Part shown: positions 52,842 through 61,759 of the stretch, piece by piece
Position numbering within the stretch: the first letter of the stretch is position 1
Layout of the letters: each line of letters opens with the position of its first letter
Made by a program: the position numbers and the translations under genes
NCBI GenBank assembly: GCA_039960995.1
Contig: JBDVKF010000080.1
Coordinates: 86,316-150,315 of the forward strand
Origin: JABSSA01 sp039960995
GTDB taxonomy: Bacteria; Pseudomonadota; Alphaproteobacteria; Rhodobacterales; Rhodobacteraceae
Direction: 5' to 3'
Length of the DNA stretch: 64,000 bases
The notes under the pieces: generated by a model
The model's input: only the letters and a program-made list of their open reading frames with translations
Told to the model about the DNA's origin: nothing
Databases searched by the model: none

Positions 52842-55199
52842 TCATTTACGTGCTGGTTTTTCCAACGCAGCGTCGTTTGCGAAAGGTGGCGGGGTGTGGG
52901 CCTCTACTACGGGCAACGGGCCATCAAACTTGCGCAATTGAACCATGGCCGAATGTGCTGCAGGGGATTGGGTAAGTGACGAAGTCCGCAAATCATGGGT
53001 CAGAACATTTGGGTTGCCATGTCGGTCACGCGCTTGGGGTGCGTCAAAGTCTGGATCATACCACGCACCCGTCCACAGAAAGACGCAGCCTTGCACGATT
53101 TCGTCTGTGATCTTTGCCCCGGCAAGGCATCGCCCCCGCGCATTGAATAGTTCGACGACATCACCGTCTTTGATGTCACTTGCCTCAGCATCATCCGGAT
53201 GAATCAGAACGGGTTCACGCCCAGCGATTTTGTGACTTAGGCTATAGGCCCCATTGTCCAACTGGCTGTGCAGCCGCGTCTTTGGCTGCCCCGACAACAT
53301 CGCAAACGGGAATTCCTTATCAGGGTCGTTGGCGCTGTCACGCGGCGCAATCCAATGAGCATGGCCCGGACAATCGGGCAACCCAAACCCTGCAATGACG
53401 TCTGAGAACAGCTCAATCCGACCGCTTGGCGTGGGAAGGGCTGCCCCCTTTGGATCCGAACGAAAATCAGCGAGAAACACTTGGTTCGGCCTTGGGTCGG
53501 GCATATCAATCACGTCCCCGGCAACAAACGTATCCCAATCGGGCAAATCGATACCCTGTTCTTGACCGCGTTCAAGCGTCGTTTCCCAAAGCTCGCGCAA
53601 CCACTCATCACTGGTCTTGCCCTCGGAAAATGCGTCCGCCGTCCCAAGCCGGTCTGCAAGGTCCGTGAAAATGTCGTATTCAACCCGCGCATCACCAGGC
53701 GGTGTTATAAGGCGCGACATAGGGACCAAAGCATTGTCAGAACGCCCCGCCCCAAAATCATCCCGCTCTTGTGCGGCCGCAATCGGCAAAACGATATCGG
53801 CGTGCCGCGCCGTCGCGGTCCAATTCATCTCGTTCACGATGACTGTTTCGGGCGTTTGAAAGGCGTCATGAAGACGGTTCAGGTCTTGATGGTGATGGAA
53901 TGGGTTTCCACCGGCCCACCAGACCAAACGCGCATCAGGGTACGTTCGATTTTCACCCAGATATTGATAGGTCCCACCGGGGTTGAGCAACATGTCACTG
54001 ATCATTGCGACAGGCAGGAAATCTTCTACCGGGTTCTTTAATTGAGACAATGCGCCCCAGGTAAAGGGTCGCTCGACATTGCCAACGTTTCCGTTGACGC
54101 CATAGCCAATGGTATAGCCCCCACCCGGCAGGCCAATCTGCCCAAGCATTGCCGCAAGGGTGACCGCCATCCACAGCGGCTGCTCGCCAAAATCGGTGCG
54201 CTGCACACCAGCGGCCACGCTGATCATGGTCCGACCCGCTGCCATCCGGCGCGCAAGCGTTTGGATCGCCAAGGGGTCCAGACCTGTTATCTCAGCAGCC
54301 CAAGCCGCGTCTTTTGCTTGCCCGTCTTCCTCGCCCAACAGGTAGGATTTTATCGCATCGAACCCGACTGTGTATGTTTCCAAAAACGCTTTTTCGGTGT
54401 GCCCTTCGATCAGCAACGTATGTGCCAACCCCATCATCAATGCGGTGTCCGTGCCCGGTTGGACAGGCATCCAATCGGCCTTCAACACATCCTCTGCGTC
54501 GCTGCGCAAGGGGCTGATATTGACGAATTCAACACCTGCGTCTGCGCATTCTTTCAAGTTGCCTGCCATGCGATGTTTGGAAATGCCGCCATCGCCGACC
54601 TGCGTATTGCGCAACGCCATGCCGCCAAACATCACAACCAAATCGCTGTGCTTTGCAATGACCGACCAACGGGTGGCTTGGGCAACGTGCTGACGGTATG
54701 GGCCAACAATAAAGGGCATCAGGCCTAGCGCCGCGTTAAAGCTGTAATTCCCTTCAGAGCGCACAAACCCGCCTTGGCTGTTCAAAAACCGTTTCAATTG
54801 GCTTTGCGCATGATGGAAACGGCCCGCGCTGGCCCATCCATAAGACCCTGCGAAAATGGATGTATTCCCATGATCGCTGCGAATGCATGAAAAATCAGCC
54901 GCGACCAGATCCAACGCCCGATCCCAGCTGACTTCAACAAAGCTATCGCGCCCACGGGGAACAGCTTTTGGTGTTCCATCAAGCCAACTTTTGCGAATGG
55001 CTGGTCGCAAAACGCGGGCTTTGCCATGGAGGCTGCTTGGGATGTTCAAATTGATCTCTGACGCCAAAGGGTCGCGCTCGTGACCTTCAATCGCTATGAT
55101 GCGATTGTCTTTGACTGTTGCAACCCCAATACCCCAATGGCTTGACGTTAGCTTTTTCACAGCACCATCCCCCTGCGCACCTAACGTTCCAATATGCAA
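52842..55199 (-). CDS. Molybdopterin-dependent S/N-oxide reductase (BisC/TorA type)
   Basis: A 785-residue bis-MGD molybdoenzyme of the DMSO reductase family. The Y/W pair of the DMSO/TMAO reductase active site is visible in AGSYGWASAGRFHHAQ (Y120, W122), and the molybdenum serine ligand is in GNYSFNAA (S153). There is no cysteine cluster for iron-sulfur and no Tat signal; this points to a cytoplasmic BisC-like enzyme reducing biotin sulfoxide, methionine sulfoxide or another S/N-oxide. It is upstream of iclR in the same direction and may be co-transcribed. Confidence 0.88.
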   Translation of the reverse strand: MHIGTLGAQGDGAVKKLTSSHWGIGVATVKDNRIIAIEGHERDPLASEINLNIPSSLHGKARVLRPAIRKSWLDGTPKAVPRGRDSFVEVSWDRALDLVAADFSCIRSDHGNTSIFAGSYGWASAGRFHHAQSQLKRFLNSQGGFVRSEGNYSFNAALGLMPFIVGPYRQHVAQATRWSVIAKHSDLVVMFGGMALRNTQVGDGGISKHRMAGNLKECADAGVEFVNISPLRSDAEDVLKADWMPVQPGTDTALMMGLAHTLLIEGHTEKAFLETYTVGFDAIKSYLLGEEDGQAKDAAWAAEITGLDPLAIQTLARRMAAGRTMISVAAGVQRTDFGEQPLWMAVTLAAMLGQIGLPGGGYTIGYGVNGNVGNVERPFTWGALSQLKNPVEDFLPVAMISDMLLNPGGTYQYLGENRTYPDARLVWWAGGNPFHHHQDLNRLHDAFQTPETVIVNEMNWTATARHADIVLPIAAAQERDDFGAGRSDNALVPMSRLITPPGDARVEYDIFTDLADRLGTADAFSEGKTSDEWLRELWETTLERGQEQGIDLPDWDTFVAGDVIDMPDPRPNQVFLADFRSDPKGAALPTPSGRIELFSDVIAGFGLPDCPGHAHWIAPRDSANDPDKEFPFAMLSGQPKTRLHSQLDNGAYSLSHKIAGREPVLIHPDDAEASDIKDGDVVELFNARGRCLAGAKITDEIVQGCVFLWTGAWYDPDFDAPQARDRHGNPNVLTHDLRTSSLTQSPAAHSAMVQLRKFDGPLPVVEAHTPPPFANDAALEKPARK

Positions 55200-55329
55200 A
55201 ACAATTATGCCGAATACTGACGCAAATCAATGTGACTGTCATCGCCAACAAAAACAGGCACAGCGCAAAAAACTGGACGATTGGGGGGAGCGGACGGGCC
55301 TTGCGAAAACCACAAGACCCTTAGCAAGA

Positions 55330-56217
55330 CTAAGCTAGGTGCGCGTTGAACCATCCGACTGTGCGATCCCATGCCAATTCTGCCTTCGCTTCGTCGTATC
55401 GCGGCGTGCTATCATTGTGGAACCCATGGTTCGCGCCCTCATAGATATGGGCCTCATAAACCTTGTTATTGGCTTTGAGCGCCGCCTCAAAATCAGGCCA
55501 GCCTGCGTTGATGCGTTCGTCCAGTTCACCCATTTGAACCAAAAGCGGGCTCGCGATTTTTGGCACATCAGCAGCCGCTGGTTGGCGTCCGTAGAATGGC
55601 ACGCCCGCTGCAAGCTCGGGATATGCGACCGCGATGGCGCTCACGACACCACCACCATAACAGAACCCGACGGCACCGACTTTTCCGGTGCTGTCGTCTC
55701 TGCCCAAAAGATGCTCAAACCCGGCAAAGAAATCATTCATCAACTCGGTTCGATCCACGGTGCGTTGCAATTCGCGTCCATCCGCATCATTGCCCGGATA
55801 CCCGCCAACCGAGGTCAGCCCATCCGGGGCCAATGCCATAAACCCGGCCTTAGCCAAACGGCGCGCGACGTCTTCGATATAAGGGTTCAAGCCACGGTTT
55901 TCATGGATCACCAAGACGGCCGGCAGCGGACCATCAACACTGGCGGGACGCACCAGATAACCACGAACATCTCCGGTCCCGTTGGGCGAAGGATAGGTGA
56001 TGTAATCAGCATGAATGTCCGGGTCATTGAAGGACACTTGCTCGGCCATCGCATAGTTCGGGCTCAGCATGCTCAAAAGAGCAGCTGCGGTGATGCCACC
56101 CACGGCGAACTTTCCTGCGCGATCAAGGAATTCGCGTTTCGATATTTTACCGTGAGCATAGAAATCGTAAAGATCGAGCAGTTCTTGGTCGAAGTCTTTG
56201 GCGGTCATACGGTTCAT
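55330..56217 (-). CDS. Dienelactone hydrolase family protein
   Basis: A protein of 295 residues. After a soluble N-terminal stretch of about 30 residues, a hydrophobic segment (KFAVGGITAAALLSMLSPNYAMAEQV) acts as signal or anchor. The alpha/beta-hydrolase domain has VIHENRGLNPYIEDVARRLAKAGF, the nucleophile cysteine in GFCYGGGVV, and the catalytic H in GANHGFHND; the acid is likely the D in MGELDERINAGW. The ATG at 56217 is used because GGAGG lies before it. Hydrolyses lactones or esters; a longer start has no support. Confidence 0.88.
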   Translation of the reverse strand: MNRMTAKDFDQELLDLYDFYAHGKISKREFLDRAGKFAVGGITAAALLSMLSPNYAMAEQVSFNDPDIHADYITYPSPNGTGDVRGYLVRPASVDGPLPAVLVIHENRGLNPYIEDVARRLAKAGFMALAPDGLTSVGGYPGNDADGRELQRTVDRTELMNDFFAGFEHLLGRDDSTGKVGAVGFCYGGGVVSAIAVAYPELAAGVPFYGRQPAAADVPKIASPLLVQMGELDERINAGWPDFEAALKANNKVYEAHIYEGANHGFHNDSTPRYDEAKAELAWDRTVGWFNAHLA

Positions 56218-56414
56218 GGCAGTTCCTCCGGGTATGAAGTTAATTCCTGACAACATCCTATAGTAGAATGCTGTGGGATAAAAACAGTGTTTGTGAACCT
56301 TCGCTTCTCAATACGCTAGAGGAGTTTACGTAAGTCTTGGCAAAGCCGTCGAACAGCTCATCGTCGCCCATGCCTCAGTGCTCGCAACGCACTCTGCCTT
56401 CTGTCTCAGGCCTT

Positions 56415-57317
56415 TCAATTGCGAGAATTTTCAAAGAACGCCCTGGCGCGGCCTGTCCAACCTTGTGGCAATCCGTGTCCGCCATCGTGGATATCAATGC
56501 GAACTGGGGCATCCGTACAGGATGTGTCCCAGACCCGAGTTCTAAACCCATCAGCAATGTCGATCTGGTCAGGGTTTGTTCGGCACCCATTCGCGTTGCG
56601 CGCACGTTCAAGCGAGTCCCAGACGCTGCCTTGATGCCAATCGCGAATGCCACGGCCCTCAAACGGGACCTGACCGTCTGCAAAACCGTGGACCTGCATG
56701 ATCGGTAAATCCACCAGCCCCCTGCAATCGGTACTATTGGGGCGCCGCAAGGCTCCGGCGACGCTGACCATCCCCGACAACCTGCCCCCCGCTTCACAGG
56801 CCAAAAGCCACGCCATAGAACCACCAGCCGAAAAACCGCCTGCATAAAGCCGGTTAGTGTCCAGGTCTCCACGCTTCAGCGCGTCTGCGAGGGCGGCGAA
56901 AGTAAAAGCAACATCATCGCGTACAGAACCATCACGGCCCGGAAAGAAAAATCGCTCGGGGTTTCGACCTGCACGCGTTTGCCCATTGGGCGCGAGCAAA
57001 GCATACCCTTGATCCAAAAAATCACGTTGCAACCCGCCGCTGCGGTGAACAGATTGACCCGTCCCGTTCGCGCCATGAAACCAGATCAAAACAGGATGAG
57101 GCCCTTCGCCCTCGGGAAGGTTCAAATAATAGCTACCTCCTTCGATCTCGCAGGGGGCATCCATCGCGCAATCCTGAGCAACCGCAGATCCGGCCGTACA
57201 CACTCCAACGAATGTGAGCAATAATTGCAGAGATTTGACCGTTTTTCTCATCTGAAAGCGCAAGGCGCCAGTCACTTGACCGCACCATTTTCTTTCAGTG
57301 AACGCGATTGTTTTCAT
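56415..57317 (-). CDS. Secreted PHB-depolymerase-like esterase
   Basis: A protein of 300 residues with a signal peptide ending AGSAVAQ at about residue 47. The alpha/beta-hydrolase fold has PVLIWFHGANGTG (oxyanion side), the nucleophile elbow GFSAGGSMAW, the acid in HGFADGQVPFEG and the histidine in GGHGLP. It resembles the polyhydroxybutyrate depolymerase / LpqC / feruloyl esterase-like group. The ATG at 57317 has AAGGA upstream; an ATG 66 bases later would give a shorter signal peptide and is possible. The substrate is unknown. Eight cysteines suggest disulfides. Confidence 0.8.
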   Translation of the reverse strand: MKTIAFTERKWCGQVTGALRFQMRKTVKSLQLLLTFVGVCTAGSAVAQDCAMDAPCEIEGGSYYLNLPEGEGPHPVLIWFHGANGTGQSVHRSGGLQRDFLDQGYALLAPNGQTRAGRNPERFFFPGRDGSVRDDVAFTFAALADALKRGDLDTNRLYAGGFSAGGSMAWLLACEAGGRLSGMVSVAGALRRPNSTDCRGLVDLPIMQVHGFADGQVPFEGRGIRDWHQGSVWDSLERARNANGCRTNPDQIDIADGFRTRVWDTSCTDAPVRIDIHDGGHGLPQGWTGRARAFFENSRN

Positions 57318-57564
57318 GATGTTTTCCTTGGTGTGGAACGCGCAACAATACGAAGGAACCACAGACTATCCAGTCACGATTTTGAGAGAGTTCAACGGCC
57401 ATCAAATTCCTGGAAACCGAAGCGCGGGTTAAGAAGGTTTTGCAACTTCATACGCGACACGACGCTTTGCCAGAATTCGTGGTTTTTGGGATCAAATTAA
57501 ACATCAGTGCGGAACTCGGTGTTCGCGCTTGGAACCGCACCTTCAACGTCCTCGACGTTTCATG
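57318..57564. other. Intergenic region with a possible decayed frame
   Basis: On the minus strand from about 57564 to 57410, two short frames in the same register separated by one TAA read like coding sequence (E-D-V-E-G-A-V-P-S-A-N-T-E and N-L-L-N-P-R-F-G-F-Q-E-F-D-G-R then stop). No family was recognised; this may be the end of a decayed gene or chance. Confidence 0.2.
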
Positions 57565-58710
57565 CTAGCCGAGGCCACGTAGCAACTCTAATGAAGGTTC
57601 GCCTGTCGGGACAAGACCCCGGCTGGACTGGTAAGCGCTGATTGCGGCTTTGCTGTTGGGGCCAATCACGCCGTCGGCGCCGTCTGTGTCAAAGCCCGCG
57701 GCAGTCAAACGTTTTTGCAGCGATATGCGATCTGCCTTGGTTAACCCGTTTGCGTCGGGCGGGAATGATGTGCGCAGTGGGCCAGCCCCGCCGATACGGT
57801 CCGCCAGATGACCCACTCCGATGGCATAGGCGTCTGAATTATTGTATCGCTTGATCGCGCGGAAATTGCCTGTCACGGCAAAGCGAGGCCCGCCGGGTTG
57901 GGGTTGAATAACGTTGCCCGAGGCCGGTCCTGCGCCAACCTCATCGCCCCATCTCGCTCCGCGCGCCCAACCGCTGCGTGAAAGGTAGGCGGCCGCAGAC
58001 GCCAGCGCATCGCTGGGGTCCTCGGACCAGATATCGCGACGCCCATCGCCGGTGTAATCGACTGCAAAGGACTGATAAGATGTGGGGATGAACTGCGTAT
58101 GCCCCATTGCACCCGCCCAGCTGCCTGTCATGCGTTCAGCGGTGATGTCGCCCGCCTGCAAAATCTTGAGGGCAGCCACCAATTGTTTTTCGAAAAACGC
58201 GCCGCGTCGTCCATCATAGGCAAGCGTCGACGTCGCCGAGATGACAGGAATATCGCCACGGCGAACGCCATAAAAGCTCTCTAGCCCCCAGATGGCAGTG
58301 ATGATCTCTGCATCCACACCATACTGGTTTTCAAGCGCGGTGAGCGTAGGCCTGTGACGGGCGAACGCAGCCCTGCCTTTACTGACCCGTTCATCAGAGA
58401 CGGCGATGGAAAGATAATCCTCCAAGCTGCGCTTGAATTCCGTCTGGTTGCGATCGCGCGTAATGACCCCAGGAAGATATCCTGAGTTGCGAAACCCGTT
58501 TGCCAGCGTCACGTTCGACAAACCTTGGGCCCCTGCCCGCGCGCGAAATGCCGCGACCCAAGCGTCATATCCTGCATTTGGAACAGGCCGAAGATCCTGC
58601 GCCAATCCGGTCGCACCTGGGCCGCCGAGATCAACTGACGGGAGGTCATTGCACCCGGCCAGACCAACCGCCGCGACACCCATCCCAAAGCTACGTCTTG
58701 TGATTTTCAT
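57565..58710 (-). CDS. Lytic murein transglycosylase (MltB type) lipoprotein
   Basis: A lipoprotein of 381 residues. The N-terminus (RRSFGMGVAAVGLAGC) is a signal peptide with an RR pair and the lipobox LAGC, so it is probably anchored to the outer membrane. The catalytic E is in IWGLESFYGVRRGD (about residue 145), with SWAGAMGHTQFIPTSY as the next conserved block. A peptidoglycan-binding domain of about 60 residues lies at the C-terminus (ISLQKRLTAAGFDTDGADGVIGPNSKAAI). It cleaves peptidoglycan between MurNAc and GlcNAc. The ATG at 58710 follows GGCAGG; an upstream TTG is weaker. Confidence 0.92.
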   Translation of the reverse strand: MKITRRSFGMGVAAVGLAGCNDLPSVDLGGPGATGLAQDLRPVPNAGYDAWVAAFRARAGAQGLSNVTLANGFRNSGYLPGVITRDRNQTEFKRSLEDYLSIAVSDERVSKGRAAFARHRPTLTALENQYGVDAEIITAIWGLESFYGVRRGDIPVISATSTLAYDGRRGAFFEKQLVAALKILQAGDITAERMTGSWAGAMGHTQFIPTSYQSFAVDYTGDGRRDIWSEDPSDALASAAAYLSRSGWARGARWGDEVGAGPASGNVIQPQPGGPRFAVTGNFRAIKRYNNSDAYAIGVGHLADRIGGAGPLRTSFPPDANGLTKADRISLQKRLTAAGFDTDGADGVIGPNSKAAISAYQSSRGLVPTGEPSLELLRGLG

Positions 58711-58817
58711 GTTTTTGCCTGCCAAATTTTTATTTTAAGGGCTACATTAGTCGAACTGGCTTGATACGTAAATCAAGAGGCCGATTTACTAGGCGCGATC
58801 AAATTGAGGAACATTCA

Positions 58818-59225
58818 ATGAAGGTCAAACACGTTAAAATCGCACTGCTTTTGGCTGTCTTACCTTTTTCAACCGCCGATGCACAATCTGACCATGAAAC
58901 TTTGCTTTGCGAAGCCGCTGAGGCCAATCGTGTTGTTGAGATTGTCTATCACGAAGATACAAGCAAAGGCTGCCTGCCTCGACTGATTGACGTTCATCAA
59001 GTTGGAATTGGCAACAATGGTCTGCTGTACATGCATGGCTGGCAGACCCGTGGATGTACAAAAGGACGAGATTACGCGTCTAAGCGGATCTTTCGATTTG
59101 ACAAGATCAATTCAGTCGAGATCATTGAAGGTGAATTCGACGAAAAATCTCAGTCCGTCAAAGCCGAAGGTTGGGATGGCTGCATCGGTTCAAACTGCTT
59201 CATCGAAAAGAATATTTGCGAATAG
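58818..59225 (+). CDS. Secreted protein with a WYL-like domain
   Basis: A protein of 135 residues. A signal peptide ends at ADAQS (about residue 23). The remainder resembles a WYL-type domain: VVEIVYHEDTSKGCLPR, QVGIGNNGLLYMHGWQTRG, and RIFRFDKINSVEIIEGEF, which match the R-x-F-x-L/F-D/D-R/K-I part of WYL. WYL domains usually lie in cytoplasmic regulators, so an exported one is odd. Six cysteines in the mature part suggest disulfides. ATG at 58818 follows GAGGA. Function unknown; resemblance is by eye. Confidence 0.7.
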   Translation: MKVKHVKIALLLAVLPFSTADAQSDHETLLCEAAEANRVVEIVYHEDTSKGCLPRLIDVHQVGIGNNGLLYMHGWQTRGCTKGRDYASKRIFRFDKINSVEIIEGEFDEKSQSVKAEGWDGCIGSNCFIEKNICE

Positions 59226-59383
59226 AACCAGCGACTTCAGCAATCGCAGCGACTTATTTATTGGCGCAAACTGGCCGTTGACCGAAGCAGTGCGATTTGC
59301 GCGAAGCGTTCGGTTCCGACCATTTGCCAACGACAAACATCGGGTGCCCGCTGGTCAGGCCAAGTCGCGTAGATCGGCCATTT

Positions 59384-59695
59384 TCACCTTGGAGGGCAAA
59401 CCAGCGCACGTGGGATGGCCGTCGGACAAATCTGCAGGCCGTGCCTTCTTTTGACCTGCGGGCCCAACTCGACAAGATCCAGAACACGGGTGACACGGGC
59501 GTCGCGTTCTTTTTTCGACACCCCTCAAATCTTCAACCCATATGCAACGCCAACGTGCGACCAGAGCGCGTAGTTTTGAAACACAACGCCAATGTCACGA
59601 TTTTCAGGCAGGAGGTGTTGCGCCGGCCCGGAAACCAATTGGTCGCCAGTCTCGCTCTGTCTGGCATCCAGGTGTTCAAAACCTGCGATAGTCGA
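59384..59695 (-). pseudogene. Broken ABC transporter ATPase fragment
   Basis: On the minus strand a register of ABC ATPase fragments is visible: T-I-A-G-F-E-H-L-D-A, G-D-Q-L-V-S-G, then D-I-G-V-V-F-Q-N-Y-A-L-W-S-H-V and V-A-Y-G-L-K-I (the Q-loop block), a stop, then K-K-E-R-D-A-R-V-T-R-V-L-D-L-V-E-L-G, and at the end A-I-P-R-A-L-V-C-P-P-R, where the signature and Walker B should be. Walker A and most of the rest are missing. It resembles iron or spermidine-type importers. Stops show it is not functional. It borders the SctU gene. Confidence 0.7.
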
Positions 59696-59766
59696 TTACA
59701 AATCAATCCAAATGCGCAAAATCACTTAAAGTGTCATTTCACCCCCTCCTGTAAACGACCCCTTCC

Positions 59767-60810
59767 TTAAGTCCCGTATATCTGCCGAAGCGCTGCCACG
59801 AAATCATCGTAGTGTTTTGGGTCAAGGGCTGAACCCATTTCCGCACCCGTAAGGTTTTGCAGGAAGGCAGGTGCCTTTGTTTCTGACCGCCCTTTGCCCT
59901 TCATTGATGCCCGTAATTCAGCGACAGCAGCAGCATCCGTGGCTTTAGCAACGATGTAGGGGTATTTTTCGTCGGGCGGCAGGTACCGGATCGCGACAGC
60001 GAAATCATCTGTGTAGAAACATAGGTTCCCGTTTTTCGCTCCCGGTGCAGCACCTTCCTGCTGTGCCTCGCGCATCAGGCGGCGGCGTTCACGTGACACC
60101 TCGGGCGATCCGAATTGATCTTTCCGCTCACGTTTGACCTCGGTTTTGGTCATCTTCTGTTCGTGCAAAAACTGGTTCTTCTGGATGACACCTTCGATCA
60201 CGCCAGAAAACAGAATTATGATGATGGCAATAATCAAGATGGTCCAGGCCAGCGGTACCGCCAATTCTACCGCACAGTTTCCGGCACAAAGCGGAGCTGC
60301 CAGGAACGAAGGCAGCCAGACATATCCAATGAAGCCAGCAAACAGTAACCAAACGGTCAGCCGCAGGAGCGATATACCTGTTTCAAGCCACCCTCGGCGC
60401 CCATAGATTCGAGTCAAGCCTGTCTTGACTGACATGCGGTTCAACTGCGGGGCGACGGGTTTAAGCGAAAAGACAAAGCCACCGTTGAACAACAAGGATG
60501 CGACAAACCCAATCACGAACAAGGCACCAACAAGCGGGGCCATTATATAGAACAAAGTTTCGCCCAACTGCGCAATTCCGACCTCCACCGCTTCATCAAA
60601 GGGCATTTCGAACAAGAGCGCAGCGTCTGTAATCCCGGTGGCCAACCGACGCCATGTTACCACGGCCATCGTCCCCAGTAATAAAAGGCCTGCTGCACAA
60701 GCAATGAAGTTGGCCAATTCTTGCCCGTTTGCGATTGACCCTTGTTCGCGCTGCTTGCGTAGTTTGCGATTACTGGCGGGATCCGTTTTGGTTTCGGTTT
60801 GCTCGCTCAT
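59767..60810 (-). CDS. FlhB/SctU-family export apparatus protein lacking the NPTH motif
   Basis: A protein of 347 residues with an N-terminal basic KLRKQREQG segment, four hydrophobic segments (about residues 30-50, 85-110, 140-165, 185-210) and a cytoplasmic C-terminal domain. The layout matches FlhB/SctU, the gate and substrate-switch protein of flagellar and injectisome type III secretion. The conserved N-P-T-H autocleavage tetrad before A-V-A-I is replaced by Y-T-D-D (residues 266-269), so self-cleavage should be lost. Its start overlaps the truncated SctT/FliR stop, the usual order. An intact frame with a missing key motif beside a truncated partner suggests decay. Confidence 0.7.
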   Translation of the reverse strand: MSEQTETKTDPASNRKLRKQREQGSIANGQELANFIACAAGLLLLGTMAVVTWRRLATGITDAALLFEMPFDEAVEVGIAQLGETLFYIMAPLVGALFVIGFVASLLFNGGFVFSLKPVAPQLNRMSVKTGLTRIYGRRGWLETGISLLRLTVWLLFAGFIGYVWLPSFLAAPLCAGNCAVELAVPLAWTILIIAIIIILFSGVIEGVIQKNQFLHEQKMTKTEVKRERKDQFGSPEVSRERRRLMREAQQEGAAPGAKNGNLCFYTDDFAVAIRYLPPDEKYPYIVAKATDAAAVAELRASMKGKGRSETKAPAFLQNLTGAEMGSALDPKHYDDFVAALRQIYGT

Positions 60811-61184
60811 TTGAAAATCGCTCGCAGGAATTCGATACCTTCGGAGGATGCTGCATCGATGTCAGCGTTCATTGTCCAAAGAAGATAGGCAACGACCGGT
60901 AACAGAAGGACAACAGCCATGTACTTGGCCATGAACGAATATTCAAATAGGCGAAAGCGACGTCCGATCCGCGCAGCAATCATCAAGGTGAAGTCTATAA
61001 AAATCAGGATCGCAAGGATCGGAAGGGCTGTGCGGATTGCCGTTAAAAGCGTGGCGGTCAGAATATCGAAAACCACGCGTGTCGTGTCGCCCTGAAATTC
61101 AGGGAACACACTGTACAACGGCCAAATGCTATAGGTTTGATACAGGTTGGCGGTGGTCAGCCAAAGCCCACCCGCATGGGCAAA
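60807..61184 (-). pseudogene. Truncated SctT/FliR homologue
   Basis: The frame begins after a TAG at 61185-61187 without a usable start, and reads FAHAGGLWLTTANLYQTYSIWPL, then four hydrophobic stretches such as VVFDILTATLLTAIRTALPILAILIFIDFTLMIAARI. This is the C-terminal half of FliR/SctT (export apparatus R/T subunit), with the G-G-x-W-x(4)-L-Y-x-x-Y-x-x-W-P signature. About half of the protein is missing. It overlaps the SctU/FlhB-like gene by four bases, so it is the usual T-then-U gene order. A TTG at 61118 could start a short fragment. Confidence 0.65.
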
Positions 61185-61759
61185 CTATATGAGTCAACGA
61201 TTTCTGGGTCTGCATCTAAGCCGGAAGGCATTCAAGCTAAGCGCTAAATCCGCCAAAATCGGAAATTCTCCAATGAAAAGGCAAATTCGTGCTCAAGAAA
61301 GCAACTTACGTCTACATTCGACAGAATTTGTCATGGCGGACCGAGGATCCTATTGGTTAAAAATTAAATTTAGAAATAACAATTCAAAATCAATCACTTG
61401 ATATGAACGAGATTTTCTGCGCGTGTAGCGTGATGTGTAGCAGAACCATTCTATGCAACCGGGATAGTACTGCGATGCCAAGCAAATCGCCAACCCTCTT
61501 TGCTACGCCTACTGAGCTCCCTCACCTACACCGACGGGGATAGAGTATGTGTAGGCGTGGAAGATATTGTCAATTTTCTCATCACTCACGAGGTTACCTA
61601 ACCTTTGAGAGAGCATGATGCCTGTATCCTTTTTCGGACATCATAAACTGCAAGGTACTAGCTGATCAGGGGTCATTTAGGGGGTCAGATGCAACGATTA
61701 CGCTTTGGACCATGCAACGCCCCTCCATCGAATTAGCTCTTTAGAAGAGTAATCTCCTA
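61185..61759. other. Intergenic region, about 575 bases
   Basis: A/T-rich in its first part. No gene is supported; the plus-strand frame at 61147-61401 has no coding features. It contains an imperfect hairpin (CCTACAC at 61525-61531 and GTGTAGG at 61549-61555) and ends at the stop of the large surface-protein gene. It appears to be the scar where the 5' part of the SctT gene was lost. Confidence 0.4.

Noticed and set aside
55339..56250. Open frame of 303 codons on the plus strand
   Set aside because: It is fully antisense to the dienelactone hydrolase gene, whose catalytic motifs are clear. No family features on the plus strand; a codon-bias shadow.
56337..56708. Plus-strand frame of 123 codons
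   Set aside because: Antisense to the PHB-depolymerase-like esterase, whose C-terminal region is well supported.
61147..61401. Plus-strand frame of 84 codons
   Set aside because: Overlaps the truncated SctT and an A/T-rich spacer, with no coding features.
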